In this document: positions 18,966-28,836 of the stretch, one piece after another
Numbering within the stretch: position 1 is the stretch's first letter
How the letters are laid out: each line of letters opens with the position of its first letter
NCBI GenBank assembly: GCA_016713365.1
Contig: JADJPG010000002.1
Location: forward strand, 1 to 64,000
DNA: 64,000 nucleotides
Direction of reading: 5' to 3'
DNA from: Verrucomicrobiota bacterium
GTDB taxonomy: Bacteria; Verrucomicrobiota; Verrucomicrobiia; Limisphaerales; JADJPG01
Notes under the pieces: generated by a model
The model's database searches: none
Told to the model about the DNA's origin: nothing
Seen by the model: only the letters and a program-made list of their open reading frames with translations
Translations under genes and position numbers: made by a program

Positions 18966-20535
18966 ATGGCCAACGCGTTCGAGGTTGCACCGTATTCCAT
19001 CGACGCGTTGAAGCGATTGCTGCGTCAGGGCGCCAAAGTGTCGGCGCTCGTCGTGAGCCGCAAGCAGCACACCAAGTATTTCCGCAGCTACTTCGAGGCG
19101 CTCATGGCGAAGACCATCGTCTCCGAGGCGGACTATATCGACCGGGATTATCTCGAAGACTTCGCCGGCTACTACGTTCGTTGCTTTCCCAATTACGCGC
19201 GCCGTTGCCGGCGGCTTCACTTCTTCAATTTCACCTTTTCGCAAGATGACTTCGCAAATCTGCTCGCCTCACCGGCAAACAAAAAAGCATTGGCGCGATT
19301 TCAAAAAGGCTACCTCGGCTTCGTTGTCGTCAAGCCGCTGCCCGAAACCATCATCGGGCGCACATGCCTCCGAACCTACATTGAGAATGACGAACGCTGT
19401 TTCCCAATCACGCGCCACTACGAGGCGAATCTTTTCGGCATTCCACTGACGGTCAAATCCCTCGCCTATCAAGAGCAAGACCGTGTGGCGGCGGCCTGCG
19501 CGACGAGCGCCCTGTGGTCCGTTTTCCACGGCACAGGAAAACTCTTTCACCACCACATACCGTCGCCGGTCGAGATTACGCGCGCGGCCAACGTCTTCGT
19601 CCCGTCGAGCAGCCGTAGTTTTCTAAGCAGCGACCTCACTGTCTTCCAGATGGCGCAGGCCATGCGTAGCGTCAGTCTGGAGCCTTACTACGTGAAAGCT
19701 TCGGATGAGTACGTGCTCAAGAGCACGCTCTACGCTTATTTGCGTGGGCGGGTGCCCGTGCTGCTGGGCATCGACCTTTACGAGATGGAAAAGGGCAAAG
19801 CGCACTTCGACGGAAAACACGCGGTCACTGCCACCGGCTTTCGCCTTGAGAAGCCCAAGCCTGAGCCTCATGGCGACACCAAGTTCCTGTTGCGAGCTTC
19901 GCGGATGAACAAACTCTACGCACACGACGATCAAGTGGGGCCGTTTGCGCGGATGGTTCTGGACGGCGTCCAGATAACAATCCACCCCGCAAATAAACCA
20001 CCGTCGAAGCAAACCTCGTTGACCACCTCCTGGGTTCCGCGCCTCGGCGATCAGGTTCGGGCAGTCCCCGACATCATGCTGGTTCCTGTACCATAAGATC
20101 AGGATTCCGTTCGACCGTGTGCATGACGCCGTGGTGCGCTTCGACAGCTTCGTGGAAGAGCTCCGCAAACTCGCGCCGAACGTACTGCGGGAGAGATTCG
20201 AGTGGGACATCTACCTGACCAACGCCAACGAATTGAAAAGCGAGATTCTGAAGGCCAACTCCATCAATGGGCGCGACAAACAACAGGTGCTTTCCCAGCC
20301 GATGCCTCGTTTCATCTGGCGGGCTGCAGGCCGGTTCGGAGAAGCCACGATTCTCGACCTCCTCTTCGACGCTACTGACATTGAGCAGGGCGACTTTTTC
20401 GTCCGCGCCGTTGAGTACGACGCTGGCGTCTCGAAATTTTTCCGCATGATCGCCCGTGAGCGATCACTCTTGCGCCTGTTTGATCTCGGCGGCGAATCCC
20501 GCATCGTCAACTGGTTCGCCAAGCAGCCGGTCTAG
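18966..20535 (+). CDS. Predicted papain/C39-like cysteine peptidase, frameshifted
   Basis: About 523 residues when the two frames are joined. The first frame (376 residues) has RVAAACATSALWSVF, with a nucleophile-like Cys at about 178 before a helix, and FDGKHAVTATGFRLE with His at about 285. This Cys/His spacing and the GKHAV-T-GF strand resemble C39/papain-fold peptidases. It stops at TAA 20094-20096. The next frame continues HKIRIPFDRVHDAVVRFDSF to 20535, so one extra base lies near 20089-20093. The catalytic call is from motifs only. Placement between a ubiquitin-like operon and a Hachiman pair suggests a defence role, which is inference. Confidence 0.55.
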
Positions 20536-20540
20536 CCACC

Positions 20541-20762
20541 GCCGTGACCAACGCGCGTTCCGGTCGGCGACGGGGCCTGCGCTGACTTCGCTCCGGGCCG
20601 CTCTGCCTTCCTTCACGCGCGCTCGTCACGGCTAAGTGATTCGCGCAGTCGCGCGGCGCTTCCGTTGGGAGCTTGGCTCGGTCGCTCCGCTACTTCCTTC
20701 GGCCCCGGCTGCCCTCCTGCGGAATCGCGTCGCCTCCCTTCGCCAACATCCCACCCGAAGCG
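20541..20762. repeat. 222-bp double-palindrome repeat, copy 3
   Basis: Same element and orientation as copies 1, 2 and 4; it begins 6 bp after the stop of the peptidase-like gene and ends about 110 bp before the converging stop of the helicase gene. Slightly more diverged, for example CTCCGGGCCGCTCTGCC in the left loop and CCACCCGAAGCG at the right end. Confidence 0.9.
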
Positions 20763-20872
20763 GTAAGCAATCGCCTGATCCTATGGCCAGCCATTCAGCA
20801 GTCAGTCCTGTCGGTGCGAACACGAACGCTATCTCGCATGTTCGCATCACGGCAGATTGCGGAATCGCATTC

Positions 20873-23800
20873 TTACGGCCCAAAGTATTCGCCAACCATG
20901 CTTTTGCCGTCGTTGCCGACTTTGGCCAGGAACACTCCTTCCGAGAACTTTTTTGGAAACTTCTCCATCACTCCGAGTCGGGCAAAATCGAGCGAATAAA
21001 CTGCGGGTTTGGTCGTAATACTGTCGGGCAGAACTCGGACCACAGTGCCGGGCTTTGGCGGCGGCTGGCTCCAAGCTACGGGAGCTTGAAACGGCGTGAT
21101 GTCCCAGCGACCGGAAGCGCCATTGTGTTGATTGTCGCAGAACTCCCGCCACATCGAAGCCGTCTCCGCCGTTGGCCACTTTGGATCGCGCATCCGTTCT
21201 GTCACCAACTCAGAGCGAAGCCACTCTCGCAGTCCGCTCGCATCTGTGAAGCTAGGTGCGCAGTCGCGAACGGCTTTGATCGCGGCGATACGGGACGGGA
21301 CACCGAACTGAATAAGCAACGCGGCACAGTAATCGGGTGTGCCGGTTTCGACAGCCAGTGCAGCCCGACCCGCACACTCGTCTTCATCAATCTCCCCCGT
21401 GACGGATGCACGTACCCGCACGGCCTCCAGCGCCCAGACAAGTCGATAAACCAGGACGGCATCAATGAAGGCGACTGTTTCAGCCTCCATGCCGCCCGCG
21501 AGGTCGGCCATGCTTCTCCCCAGAATCCAATCCCTGGCAATGTTCTCCCAGCCATCAGGAAGATCATCAGGAGCAAACGGTTCAATCGTGAAAGCAATCT
21601 TTGCGAAGGCGAGCACCGCTGCGATGGCCTCATCATTCCTGCCCTGTGTGAAGGCAGTGTTCGCTTCAAGCAGAAGTTGGTTCAGTGTGCTGGCGTTTGC
21701 GTCGAGCAATCGACCGGTCTCGAAGCTGACGCCAGCCGAGAAGTAACCCCGGCGTTGCGTCGCGTTGGACTGCCGCCAGATAAACCCGGCGCGACCGCGA
21801 AGAAGTGCGGTAGCCAAGGCTTGGCTTTCGTTGTCCTCGCGCCGAAGGCTGCGCTGCCAAAGTGATGATGCGAGAGCGCTGTCCAGAGTGTTCGCCAAAT
21901 CTTCGACTGGAGTGTCGTGCTGCACCAAGGAGAGCAGGGCTGCGTCAAGACGCGCCAGCTCGGCGTTCCAGTCCCGTGCGCGATGCGGCTCCTCTTCCGT
22001 GTTCTCCGGTGGCTTCCATGCAGCGGCATTGCCGGTCACATACTCGACCACCTGCGCCACACTGAACTCAGTCCGCTCACGCAGTTTCTCACACAAGGCC
22101 AATACTAATTGCAGGAGTCCGCTGCGCAAATCCCGAAAGCGAGCCGCTTGGACCAAACCATTCCATCGCGTACCAAGCTCCGCTTTGAAATCGACACAGA
22201 GCACTTGTCCCTCGACATCTACGAAGGCGCGTCCAGCGCGCCCGGCCACGTTTGCGAACTCCTCTGCCGGGACGAGTTTACCTGCGCGAAACAAAGAATG
22301 AAACAGCAGCGTCGTCGCCGACAGGTTCAAGCCCTGTGCCAGAGTGGGTGACGCGATGGTCACTCGCAGGATCTGTTTGCGAAGCAGATCCTCGATGGCC
22401 CTCAGAAATGGACGGGGCAATTGCCCGTGATGGACGGCAACGCCAAGCCGCAGACATCCTACTGCGGGATGATTCGCGCCCAGCCACTCGCTCCCGATGT
22501 TGATCGCATCGGTCAAAACCGTGGAGCTACCCACCAGCAACGACGGGAGGAACCCCTTGTTGATGAAGTTGGAGAACTTCACTGGCCAGCGGCTCGACAG
22601 ACCGGCGTTGCGGACAGTAGATGAGAACCGTTTGCCCTTGGGCAATGAATTGCCATGCGCTGGCAAGTGTCAGTTCCTGACCATTTTTTGGAAATGGTGT
22701 CCTTCGGCGACCCTGCGACGGAATCCTGGCTGTCAGGAAGGAAGGCACAAACGGACGGTCGTTCCCCACACGAAAGTTTAAGCGCGCCTGCTGGCCGAGC
22801 CACACGATCTCGCCAAATCGCTGTCTCGTGGGCCGCCATTCCGAACGGATGGCTTGCCCCGGTTCATCCTGACGAAGCCACGCCGTGAAATCGTCGAGTT
22901 GATCTCCCGGCGGCAACATGGCGGACAAGCAAACAACACGGCGCTGTGCGGCATCGGTTCGCCGCAACAGCCGTTGCACGAGCACTTCATAACGGACTCC
23001 GCGTTCTCCGGCTCCGATGGAATGGCCTTCGTCCAACACCACCAGACCAACCTTTCCAATAGCGATGGATCATTGCGCAATGCGAAGTCCAGTTTCTCCG
23101 GGGTGCTCACCACGACATCTCGATTCGCCAGTGAATCCAAGTCATCGCCCGTGGCACCACTCGATCCGTAGAGCGAGGATACCGAGAAGCCGAGTGGAAC
23201 AAAGGTGCGCCGCAGGGTGCGCTCGGTTTGCGCGGAAAGCGCCCGAAGCGGAGTCACGAATACGGCTCGCTGACCGAGCGAGAGCGCCCGCAGGATGCAC
23301 AACTCCGCAACGCGCGTCTTGCCTGCACTGGTCGGCAGGGCGACGACGAGATCATCGCGGACATCCAGAGATCGTTGAGCGGCGTCCAATTGGGACGGCC
23401 ATAAATCAAGTTCAGCGGGCGTCCGTCGCGACACCAGCGCGATAAACAGCCGACGAAGCCGGTCCCACTGCGAATCTGGCGGATCGCTCAACGGCATTGG
23501 CAGCCGGACGTGCAGGCAATGATCCCAAAGGTCGTCGAGCAAGTGGCGTGCGATGGTGTAGAGCCAGTAGAAAGGAACATGGCGAAACTCCGCCGCCGTC
23601 GAAATCCCTTCGTTCAGCGAATCAAGTGCAGCCTGCCTCGAAGCAGCATCGCCGGCTTCGAGCGCATGGTCGTATTGCGCCACAGCCCGGTGAAAGAGCG
23701 TGGTCAAGGCCAGGTGCAACGAATTGTTGAAATCCAAATCCTCAGACGACTGATCCAACTTTCGGGCAAGTGCAGCATCGAAACCAATTCCCTCTTGCGC

Positions 23801-24286
23801 CCAGGTTACAAGAGCGGCGTGAAGACCCGTGATGTCGCGCACCAGCAGGTGTCGGAGAACTTCTTCGCTCGGACTCAGATTCAAATCTCGTGCAGTTCCA
23901 CCAAACAAACTGAATGCCCGTGCCGAGAAATGGCCCAAATGGTAGGCCGCCGACGCAACCATTGTGTAGAAGCCGCGCTCAGGCCAGGCGGGATCGCCAT
24001 TGCGCACGACCGCTTCGATGGCCTCTGCCGCGCGCTCGAACGCGTTCGGTAGGAGAGCATGGTTTCTGTCGGTGTCCCGTAATGATAGCGCGAGTCGAAA
24101 TAATCCCAATCCGTAGGCGATCAATTCGCCGCTCAAGCGATGCGAAAACTGCGGCGCACCCGACGGCAAAACTCCGGCATTCCACACCAGCCCGCGCGCC
24201 AGCCCCCGCTGGACCAGCCGACCGCGAAAGGCCGGGCTGATGGCCGTGTTGATCTCGCCGACCAGTCCTTCAGGGTTGCGTGGCAT
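20873..24286 (-). CDS. hamB: DEAD/DEAH-type helicase, HamB-like (Hachiman), two frameshifts
   Basis: About 1137 residues when repaired. The N-terminal 290 residues carry no helicase motif. Walker A is VVALPTSAGKTRVAEL (about 312-327). Motif II should read VVLDEGHSIG but lies in another frame from about 23050 (one C missing at 23051-23052). Motif III is CLSAMLP. A second shift (one extra C in CCCC 22553-22556) leads into FLPSLLVGSSTVLTDAINIG, then IASPTLAQGLNLSA and motif VI EFANVAGRAGRAF. The last 300 residues are a family-specific C-terminus. HamB is the helicase partner of the HamA nuclease; its frame overlaps the hamA end by 17 bp. The partner gene makes Hachiman the best identification. 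Confidence 0.75.
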
Positions 24287-25043
24287 TGCTTAAACGATCG
24301 TAAACACTTTTGATGAAGTCAGCGTGGTCGTGAATCACCAATCCGATTGCCTGTTGCTCAATCTCGTTCCCACAGTTTTGAAGATCGTTCGTGAATAATT
24401 GAGCAGAGTCGTTGGCGCTAAGTCCGAAAGTGAGATGGACGAGTTGCGCACCACTCAAGTCCCGACGATGGGCGTATTCGTCGAAAATGCGGGCGAGCGC
24501 TTCTTGTCCCAACTCATAAAGCCGGTCGGCGACAAAGAGCATCGAGTGAACGGACGGTCGCCCATCATGGTGATTCAAAGCGGTTCTAGCCTCCCCTACG
24601 ACCGAGGCAGACAACGCAATCCGACTCTTCGATTCCGCCTTCAAAAACCGCACGCTTTCACTGTTCTGTGCAACACCTATTAAGTCTTCTCCACGCAGTG
24701 CCATGTTACGCCCGTCCAACCAACGCAGGCGTTTGATGGGCACTACGAACGGCGGCACCAAGTCCGCCACGGCTTCGGTCAAAAGAATCTCACCCATGTG
24801 ACCAGACTGAGCCTTGTTGATCAGAGGAAGCCGTTGGTTGAAAGCGCGAGCCGCTGCCGCGAATCCCCACTGCTGAATCCGCTGAGCCAGCCGTGTCGGT
24901 TCGTCATAGTGTGCCTTCACCGCCAAATCGAGCGCCGGGAGCGCGGCCGCCCGCTTGCCGGCATCCTCTGTCAGCATCTGCAAACGATGGCCGGCAACGC
25001 TGTGTGCCTGCGTTTTACACCAGTTGTTGAATATCCCAGACAT
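24270..25043 (-). CDS. hamA: HamA-like (DUF1837) effector nuclease of a Hachiman system
   Basis: 257 residues from the ATG at 25043 (a TTG 12 bp upstream is possible). Motifs fit the DUF1837/HamA nuclease core: GHMGEILLTEAVADLV, then RNMALRGEDLIGV, then RFLKAESKSRIALSASVVGEARTAL, giving the E ... D ... ExK order of PD-(D/E)xK nucleases. The C-terminal half is helical. In Hachiman, HamA is held in check by the HamB helicase until damaged or phage DNA triggers it. The gene precedes and overlaps the helicase gene, the usual Hachiman order. Confidence 0.75.
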   Translation of the reverse strand: MSGIFNNWCKTQAHSVAGHRLQMLTEDAGKRAAALPALDLAVKAHYDEPTRLAQRIQQWGFAAAARAFNQRLPLINKAQSGHMGEILLTEAVADLVPPFVVPIKRLRWLDGRNMALRGEDLIGVAQNSESVRFLKAESKSRIALSASVVGEARTALNHHDGRPSVHSMLFVADRLYELGQEALARIFDEYAHRRDLSGAQLVHLTFGLSANDSAQLFTNDLQNCGNEIEQQAIGLVIHDHADFIKSVYDRLSNATQP

Positions 25044-25144
25044 GATTCTTCGCAACGAACTCTACCGCTGCTGCCCCCCAACGGGTAAGCGAAAACGGCA
25101 CCAGAAACGAATTCTGAGTAAAACTAGAGTGCATCTCAAATCGT

Positions 25145-25366
25145 GCCGTGACCAACGCGCGTTCCGGTCGGCGACGGGGACTGCGCTGACTTCGCTCCGG
25201 CCCGCTTTGCCTTCCTCCACGCGCGCTCGTCACGGCTGAGTCATTCGCGCAGTCGCGCGGCGCTTCCGTTGGGAGATTGGCTCGGTCGCTCCGCTACTTC
25301 CTCCGGCCCCGGCTGCCCTCCTGCGAAATCGCGTCGTCTCCCGTCGCCAACATCCCAACCGAAGCG
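25145..25366. repeat. 222-bp double-palindrome repeat, copy 4
   Basis: Same element and orientation as the others. Unlike copies 1-3 it does not lie between convergent genes: it is about 100 bp upstream of the minus-strand hamA start, so it marks the outer edge of the Hachiman module. It is nearly identical to copy 2 in the left palindrome; GAGATTGG replaces GAGCTTGG in the right one. Confidence 0.9.
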
Positions 25367-25892
25367 TATGACAGCCAGGCAAGTTAGAACTGAAGGATGT
25401 CTATTCACCTCCATTGCGGCGTTTACGCGCATGTATCGCTTCATTGACGACTCGCGCGAAGTCGTCCCAATGCGACGCCCGTCGTGCGACCTCTTTCAAG
25501 TGGTCAACTGAGCCAGGTGCTCTTGCGTCAGGTTTTGTCTGTCTCGTTCTTCGCGGACAACCAAGGCTAAATGTTGGTTCTTCATTTCGACATTCATGAG
25601 TCCATTTCGGCCACGGGCGGCCTTCAATTACCACGACACGAACCCGACAACTTTACGACAGTCGCCATCAGCGAGGCAATTCTTGGCCTATGCGGCGGGT
25701 CCGCCGTCGCGTCCTCAGCGATGAAATCCGAGGGCGATTGTATGGCGGTGTCGGAAAGTTCAAGGATACTACGGGTCGGCTCGACACACGCTCGCCGCTT
25801 CCGTTCCTCCTTGAGCTTTCCGCCCCGCCAAGGCCCTCGCTTTTAGGTTTTCATCGCGCACACCTGTCGCTGCGCGACCAAAACGAAAAACC
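25367..25892. other. Gene-poor region between the Hachiman module and the DUF932 operon
   Basis: 526 bp with no confidently recognisable gene. The only protein-like stretch is a short minus-strand frame (listed separately). The region carries the promoter of the DUF932 operon in its last 100 bp, but no clear -35/-10 or strong ribosome site was seen. Confidence 0.4.
25401..25634 (-). CDS. Possible small protein or gene remnant
   Basis: 77 codons. The C-terminal half (VDHLKEVARRASHWDDFARV, then VNEAIHARKRRNGGE) looks like a genuine amphipathic protein segment; the N-terminal half does not. No family recognised. It may be the tail of a decayed gene left beside repeat copy 4. Confidence 0.25.
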   Translation of the reverse strand: MVIEGRPWPKWTHECRNEEPTFSLGCPRRTRQTKPDARAPGSVDHLKEVARRASHWDDFARVVNEAIHARKRRNGGE

Positions 25893-26762
25893 ATGAACGA
25901 AAGGCCAAGTATGTTCCCGCAAATCAATGCTCCATCCTCCATCCACCAGCGCCCCGGTCTGTCCGAGGACGCCCTTCGCCGGTTCGCCCCGTCGGTGTTC
26001 GCCGCGTCTCCGTTGCCGGGCGTGAGTGATCGTTACTCGTTTGTTCCGACCGCGCAGATTGTCTCCCGCTTGCGCGGCGCGGGCTGGGTTCCTGTGACGG
26101 CGTTCGAGCAACGTGTCCGTCTCGAAGAGCGGTGCGGGTTCCAAAAGCATCTGCTCCGTTTCCAACGCGCCGACGTGGTTCCGGCCCGTGGCGAATACAC
26201 CCCGGAACTCGTGCTGGTGAACTCGCACGACCGCAGCAGCGCGTATCAGTTGCACGCCGGTCTGTTCCGCTTCGTGTGTGGCAACGGCATGATTGTCGCC
26301 GACACGACCTTCGAGCGCGTCACGATACGGCACAGTGGTTTTACGCCGGAGGAAGTCACCGAAGCGAGCTTCCGCATCCTCGACCAGGTTCCCACCATCA
26401 CGGCCAACGTGGACAAGTTCCGGTCGCGCATCCTGACGACCGAGGAAGCCACCGCGTTTGCCCGGACTGCGCTGGCGATTCGCTTCGAGGATGAAGCCGC
26501 GTGGCCCATCGCGCCCGTCAAGCTCTTGGAGTCGCGCCGTCGCGAGGACCGGGGCGACGACCTCTGGCACACGTTCAACCGCGTGCAGGAGAACTTGCTG
26601 CAAGGCGGTCAACGTGAGGTTGGCCGTTTCCTCGCCAACGGTCGCCGGGTGCCGCGCACCCGCGCCGTGACCGGACTCGATCAGAACGTCCGCATCAACA
26701 AGCAGCTTTGGGAACTCGCTCGGCGTCTCGCCGCTGGCGAAACGCTGACCTTGGCCGAGTAA
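25893..26762 (+). CDS. DUF932-family plasmid/phage-type protein
   Basis: 289 residues. Features of DUF932: SDRYSFVPTAQIVSRLRGAGWVPV near the start, VLVNSHDRSSAYQLHAGLFR, then FRFVCGNGMIVADTTFERVT, followed by an EEVTEASFRILDQVP helix region. The family is common on plasmids, integrative elements and phages and its biochemical role is not established. First of four tightly spaced genes (25893-28286), which suggests an accessory-element operon. Confidence 0.82.
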   Translation: MNERPSMFPQINAPSSIHQRPGLSEDALRRFAPSVFAASPLPGVSDRYSFVPTAQIVSRLRGAGWVPVTAFEQRVRLEERCGFQKHLLRFQRADVVPARGEYTPELVLVNSHDRSSAYQLHAGLFRFVCGNGMIVADTTFERVTIRHSGFTPEEVTEASFRILDQVPTITANVDKFRSRILTTEEATAFARTALAIRFEDEAAWPIAPVKLLESRRREDRGDDLWHTFNRVQENLLQGGQREVGRFLANGRRVPRTRAVTGLDQNVRINKQLWELARRLAAGETLTLAE

Positions 26763-26769
26763 CCCACAC

Positions 26770-26799
26770 GGGCGCTCCTGCGTGCGGGCGGGAGCGCCC
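26770..26799. terminator. Strong hairpin between the DUF932 gene and the next gene
   Basis: Perfect 9-bp stem GGGCGCTCC / GGAGCGCCC with a 12-base loop, starting 8 bp after the DUF932 stop. No T-run follows, so it may be an attenuator or mRNA-stability element rather than a full terminator; the next gene starts only 17 bp later. Confidence 0.5.
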
Positions 26800-26815
26800 A
26801 CTTCATTCTCACAAT

Positions 26816-27436
26816 ATGAACTCTCCACTGCTCGTTTCTACAGAGGCACCGGCCTTGCCGGAACGCATCGTCACCGACTGGCGGCGATTCTCGTCGGGCC
26901 TATGGCGCTTACCCGAGGGCGACATCCAAGCTGCCTACTGCGCGGACACGTTTCCGAAGGTGAAAGTGTTCATGCACGCGGGCCGGCTGTTCTCCAACTG
27001 CGGCGGACATTTCTCCGGCCCGATTCGCGCGGCGATGGATTGCTACCCGCTGATTCCCGCCGACGAGTATCACGGGCCTGAGCCGCGCCGCTACTCCTAC
27101 GAAGGCTGCGAAGCTGCGCATCAAGGCGAAGTGTTCAAGCTCGGCCCGAAGGTGGTCTTCGAGGCGTCCGACCCGACCGTTGACGAATGGCGTCGGTTGT
27201 TCCGCGTGCTCTATGCCGACGGCGGGATGTTCGCGCACGGCGTCACCTATCTCGAATTCCTCGACCAGAGGCTTTCGCCCAAATCGGAAAACGAACGCGC
27301 CGCCCACTTCAAGGAGCTCGCCGAGTGCGGTTCGGGCACGATGCCGCGCACCCAAGCCGAGATGTGCCAACTACTGGACGGCGACGAAGCGACCTCGGCA
27401 CGTCCGGCAATTCAACAACTCGACTTCACGCTATGA
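26816..27436 (+). CDS. Hypothetical protein of the DUF932 operon
   Basis: 206 residues from the ATG at 26816 (MNSPLLVSTEAPALPERIVT). Soluble, no signal peptide, with WRRFSSGLWRLPEGDIQAAY, then RLFSNCGGHFSGP and a Tyr-rich middle. No family recognised. Its stop overlaps the next start (ATGA at 27433), so it is translationally coupled to the two following genes. Confidence 0.65.
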   Translation: MNSPLLVSTEAPALPERIVTDWRRFSSGLWRLPEGDIQAAYCADTFPKVKVFMHAGRLFSNCGGHFSGPIRAAMDCYPLIPADEYHGPEPRRYSYEGCEAAHQGEVFKLGPKVVFEASDPTVDEWRRLFRVLYADGGMFAHGVTYLEFLDQRLSPKSENERAAHFKELAECGSGTMPRTQAEMCQLLDGDEATSARPAIQQLDFTL

Positions 27437-27747
27437 CGACGATCACCAAGACCGTGCGTCGCGTGACGCAGGACACCTACGGTTACGGGCGCAACGCCCG
27501 CAAGCTCGTGGTCGCCTTCGAGAAGGGCGACCTCATCACCATTCGCGAGCAAGGCCGACGCACCAAGCACACGGCCCGCTTGTATGACGTACTCTGGTGG
27601 ATGTTGCGCTGCCAGGCGGACAAGGCGCGCATGGAGAAGTTGCGCGAGCGCAAGGCGAAGAAGGCCGCGCAACTTGCGGAGCGCCGGCAACGCGCCGCCG
27701 AGCGGCGTTTGTTCCGCCACAATCCACGCGAGGAGGCGAGCGTATGA
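27433..27747 (+). CDS. Small basic hypothetical protein of the DUF932 operon
   Basis: 104 residues. The N-terminal half is beta-like (KLVVAFEKGDLITIREQG, TARLYDVLWWMLRC); the C-terminal half is a long Arg/Lys/Ala helix (KLRERKAKKAAQLAERRQRA), probably nucleic-acid binding. ATGA overlaps at both ends tie it to its neighbours. No family recognised. Confidence 0.65.
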   Translation: MTTITKTVRRVTQDTYGYGRNARKLVVAFEKGDLITIREQGRRTKHTARLYDVLWWMLRCQADKARMEKLRERKAKKAAQLAERRQRAAERRLFRHNPREEASV

Positions 27748-28286
27748 AGACCGCCACCTTCCGACCGGCGACCGGGATGCACCTCATCACGGCATCCAAC
27801 TTCGATGGCCTGCTCACACACCGCACCGAAAGCGAAGACCTCTGTTTCTGCCCGTGCCCGTATGGGCACAACGAAGTCGTCTTCGAGGGCTTTGTGAGAT
27901 GCGAAGGAGGATTGCGTCATCTGGTTCACCGTTACGACCGCGCGACCATCCACGGCGCGGCACTCGACACGCTTGAGCACGGGACATTCTCCCCGCGCCC
28001 CTATCAACTCGAGCAATCTTGCGACGGCTCAATCAACTCCTGTGTCCTCGCGTTGTTCGACCACTGGTGCAAGACCGCAGGCCAGTGCCCAACCCAGCTT
28101 TACCGGCGGGCGTACGACCGCGAGAACGCACCCGATTGGGCCGAGACAGTCGCCTTCGCCGAATGGCAGGGCATTGCCTATCCCGCGCAATGGCGCAGAG
28201 GCGAAATCGCCGGACTTCTGGAGTCGCTCCACGCCATAAACTATCACAGCCTCGCCGGAATCGTCGCCGAATCGGCGAGCGATTGA
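27744..28286 (+). CDS. Hypothetical protein of the DUF932 operon
   Basis: 180 residues from the ATG at 27744. Contains CFCPCPYGHNEVVFEGFVRC, a Cys/His cluster that could bind zinc, and ends with a helical SLHAINYHSLAGIVAE segment. No family recognised. Last gene of the four-gene unit; the following 150 bp hold no gene. Confidence 0.65.
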   Translation: MKTATFRPATGMHLITASNFDGLLTHRTESEDLCFCPCPYGHNEVVFEGFVRCEGGLRHLVHRYDRATIHGAALDTLEHGTFSPRPYQLEQSCDGSINSCVLALFDHWCKTAGQCPTQLYRRAYDRENAPDWAETVAFAEWQGIAYPAQWRRGEIAGLLESLHAINYHSLAGIVAESASD

Positions 28287-28433
28287 CCACCGCCCACGCT
28301 CCCGTCGCCGCATTGGAAGGGGAGCGCAAAGCTCTCCTTCAAGCCTTCTGCGAAACCCTCCGATAGACCCCTTGGCCAGAGGGCCGGGAAAGATAAAGTT
28401 GAACAACTCCCCGGTCTCCGGCATCTATTAACC

Positions 28434-28832
28434 GTGCGGACGATCAGGATAGCAATGGTTACGCTGCTGGCACTCACCTGGGTGCTGCTGACTTCCCATT
28501 GCAAGATCGAAGCCATGCCCGGCTTCGAGTTCCTCCGGTGCTCGACCGACATTCATGCGCCTGCCGAATCCGAAAGCGGCGACGACCCGTGCAAAGACGC
28601 GGGCTGCTGCTCGATTGAATCGGCGCAATACCACGCTCCGCGTCAGTATGAAATCGCGCCGGTCATTGTTTTCGACGTCATCCCGTCAGACAACTTTTGT
28701 GTCGTTGAGCAATCGCTTCCCAACGATGTCAGCCTCGGCATCCTGACCGCCGCTCCTCCTGAGTTACCAACATCCTGGCAGTTCCTCTCCCGCACGGCGC
28801 TTCCTGTTCGTGCTCCTTCGCTCGCTTCGTAA
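28434..28832 (+). CDS. Small exported Cys-rich protein ahead of efflux operon 2
   Basis: 132 residues from GTG 28434; the ATG at 28455 is an alternative. An N-terminal hydrophobic segment (MVTLLALTWVLLTSHC) is followed by a Cys-rich stretch (DDPCKDAGCCSIES). The C-terminus PPELPTSWQFLSRTALPVRA then PSLAS is nearly the same as that of the protein at 49326, which also precedes a CzcC gene. A diverged counterpart is at 63381. Probably a periplasmic metal-binding protein or regulator of the operon (inference). Confidence 0.65.
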   Translation: MRTIRIAMVTLLALTWVLLTSHCKIEAMPGFEFLRCSTDIHAPAESESGDDPCKDAGCCSIESAQYHAPRQYEIAPVIVFDVIPSDNFCVVEQSLPNDVSLGILTAAPPELPTSWQFLSRTALPVRAPSLAS

Positions 28833-28836
28833 TTAG

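Noticed and set aside
20636..21865. 409-codon plus-strand frame running from repeat copy 3 into the helicase region
   Set aside because: It starts in the non-coding repeat and lies opposite the helicase C-terminus; composition is not protein-like.
5852..25366. Classical integron attC sites or CRISPR repeats as an explanation of the repeats
   Set aside because: No RYYYAAC-type core sites or integron integrase were seen, and copies are thousands of bases apart, unlike CRISPR. Only the attC-like shape is kept as a hypothesis.
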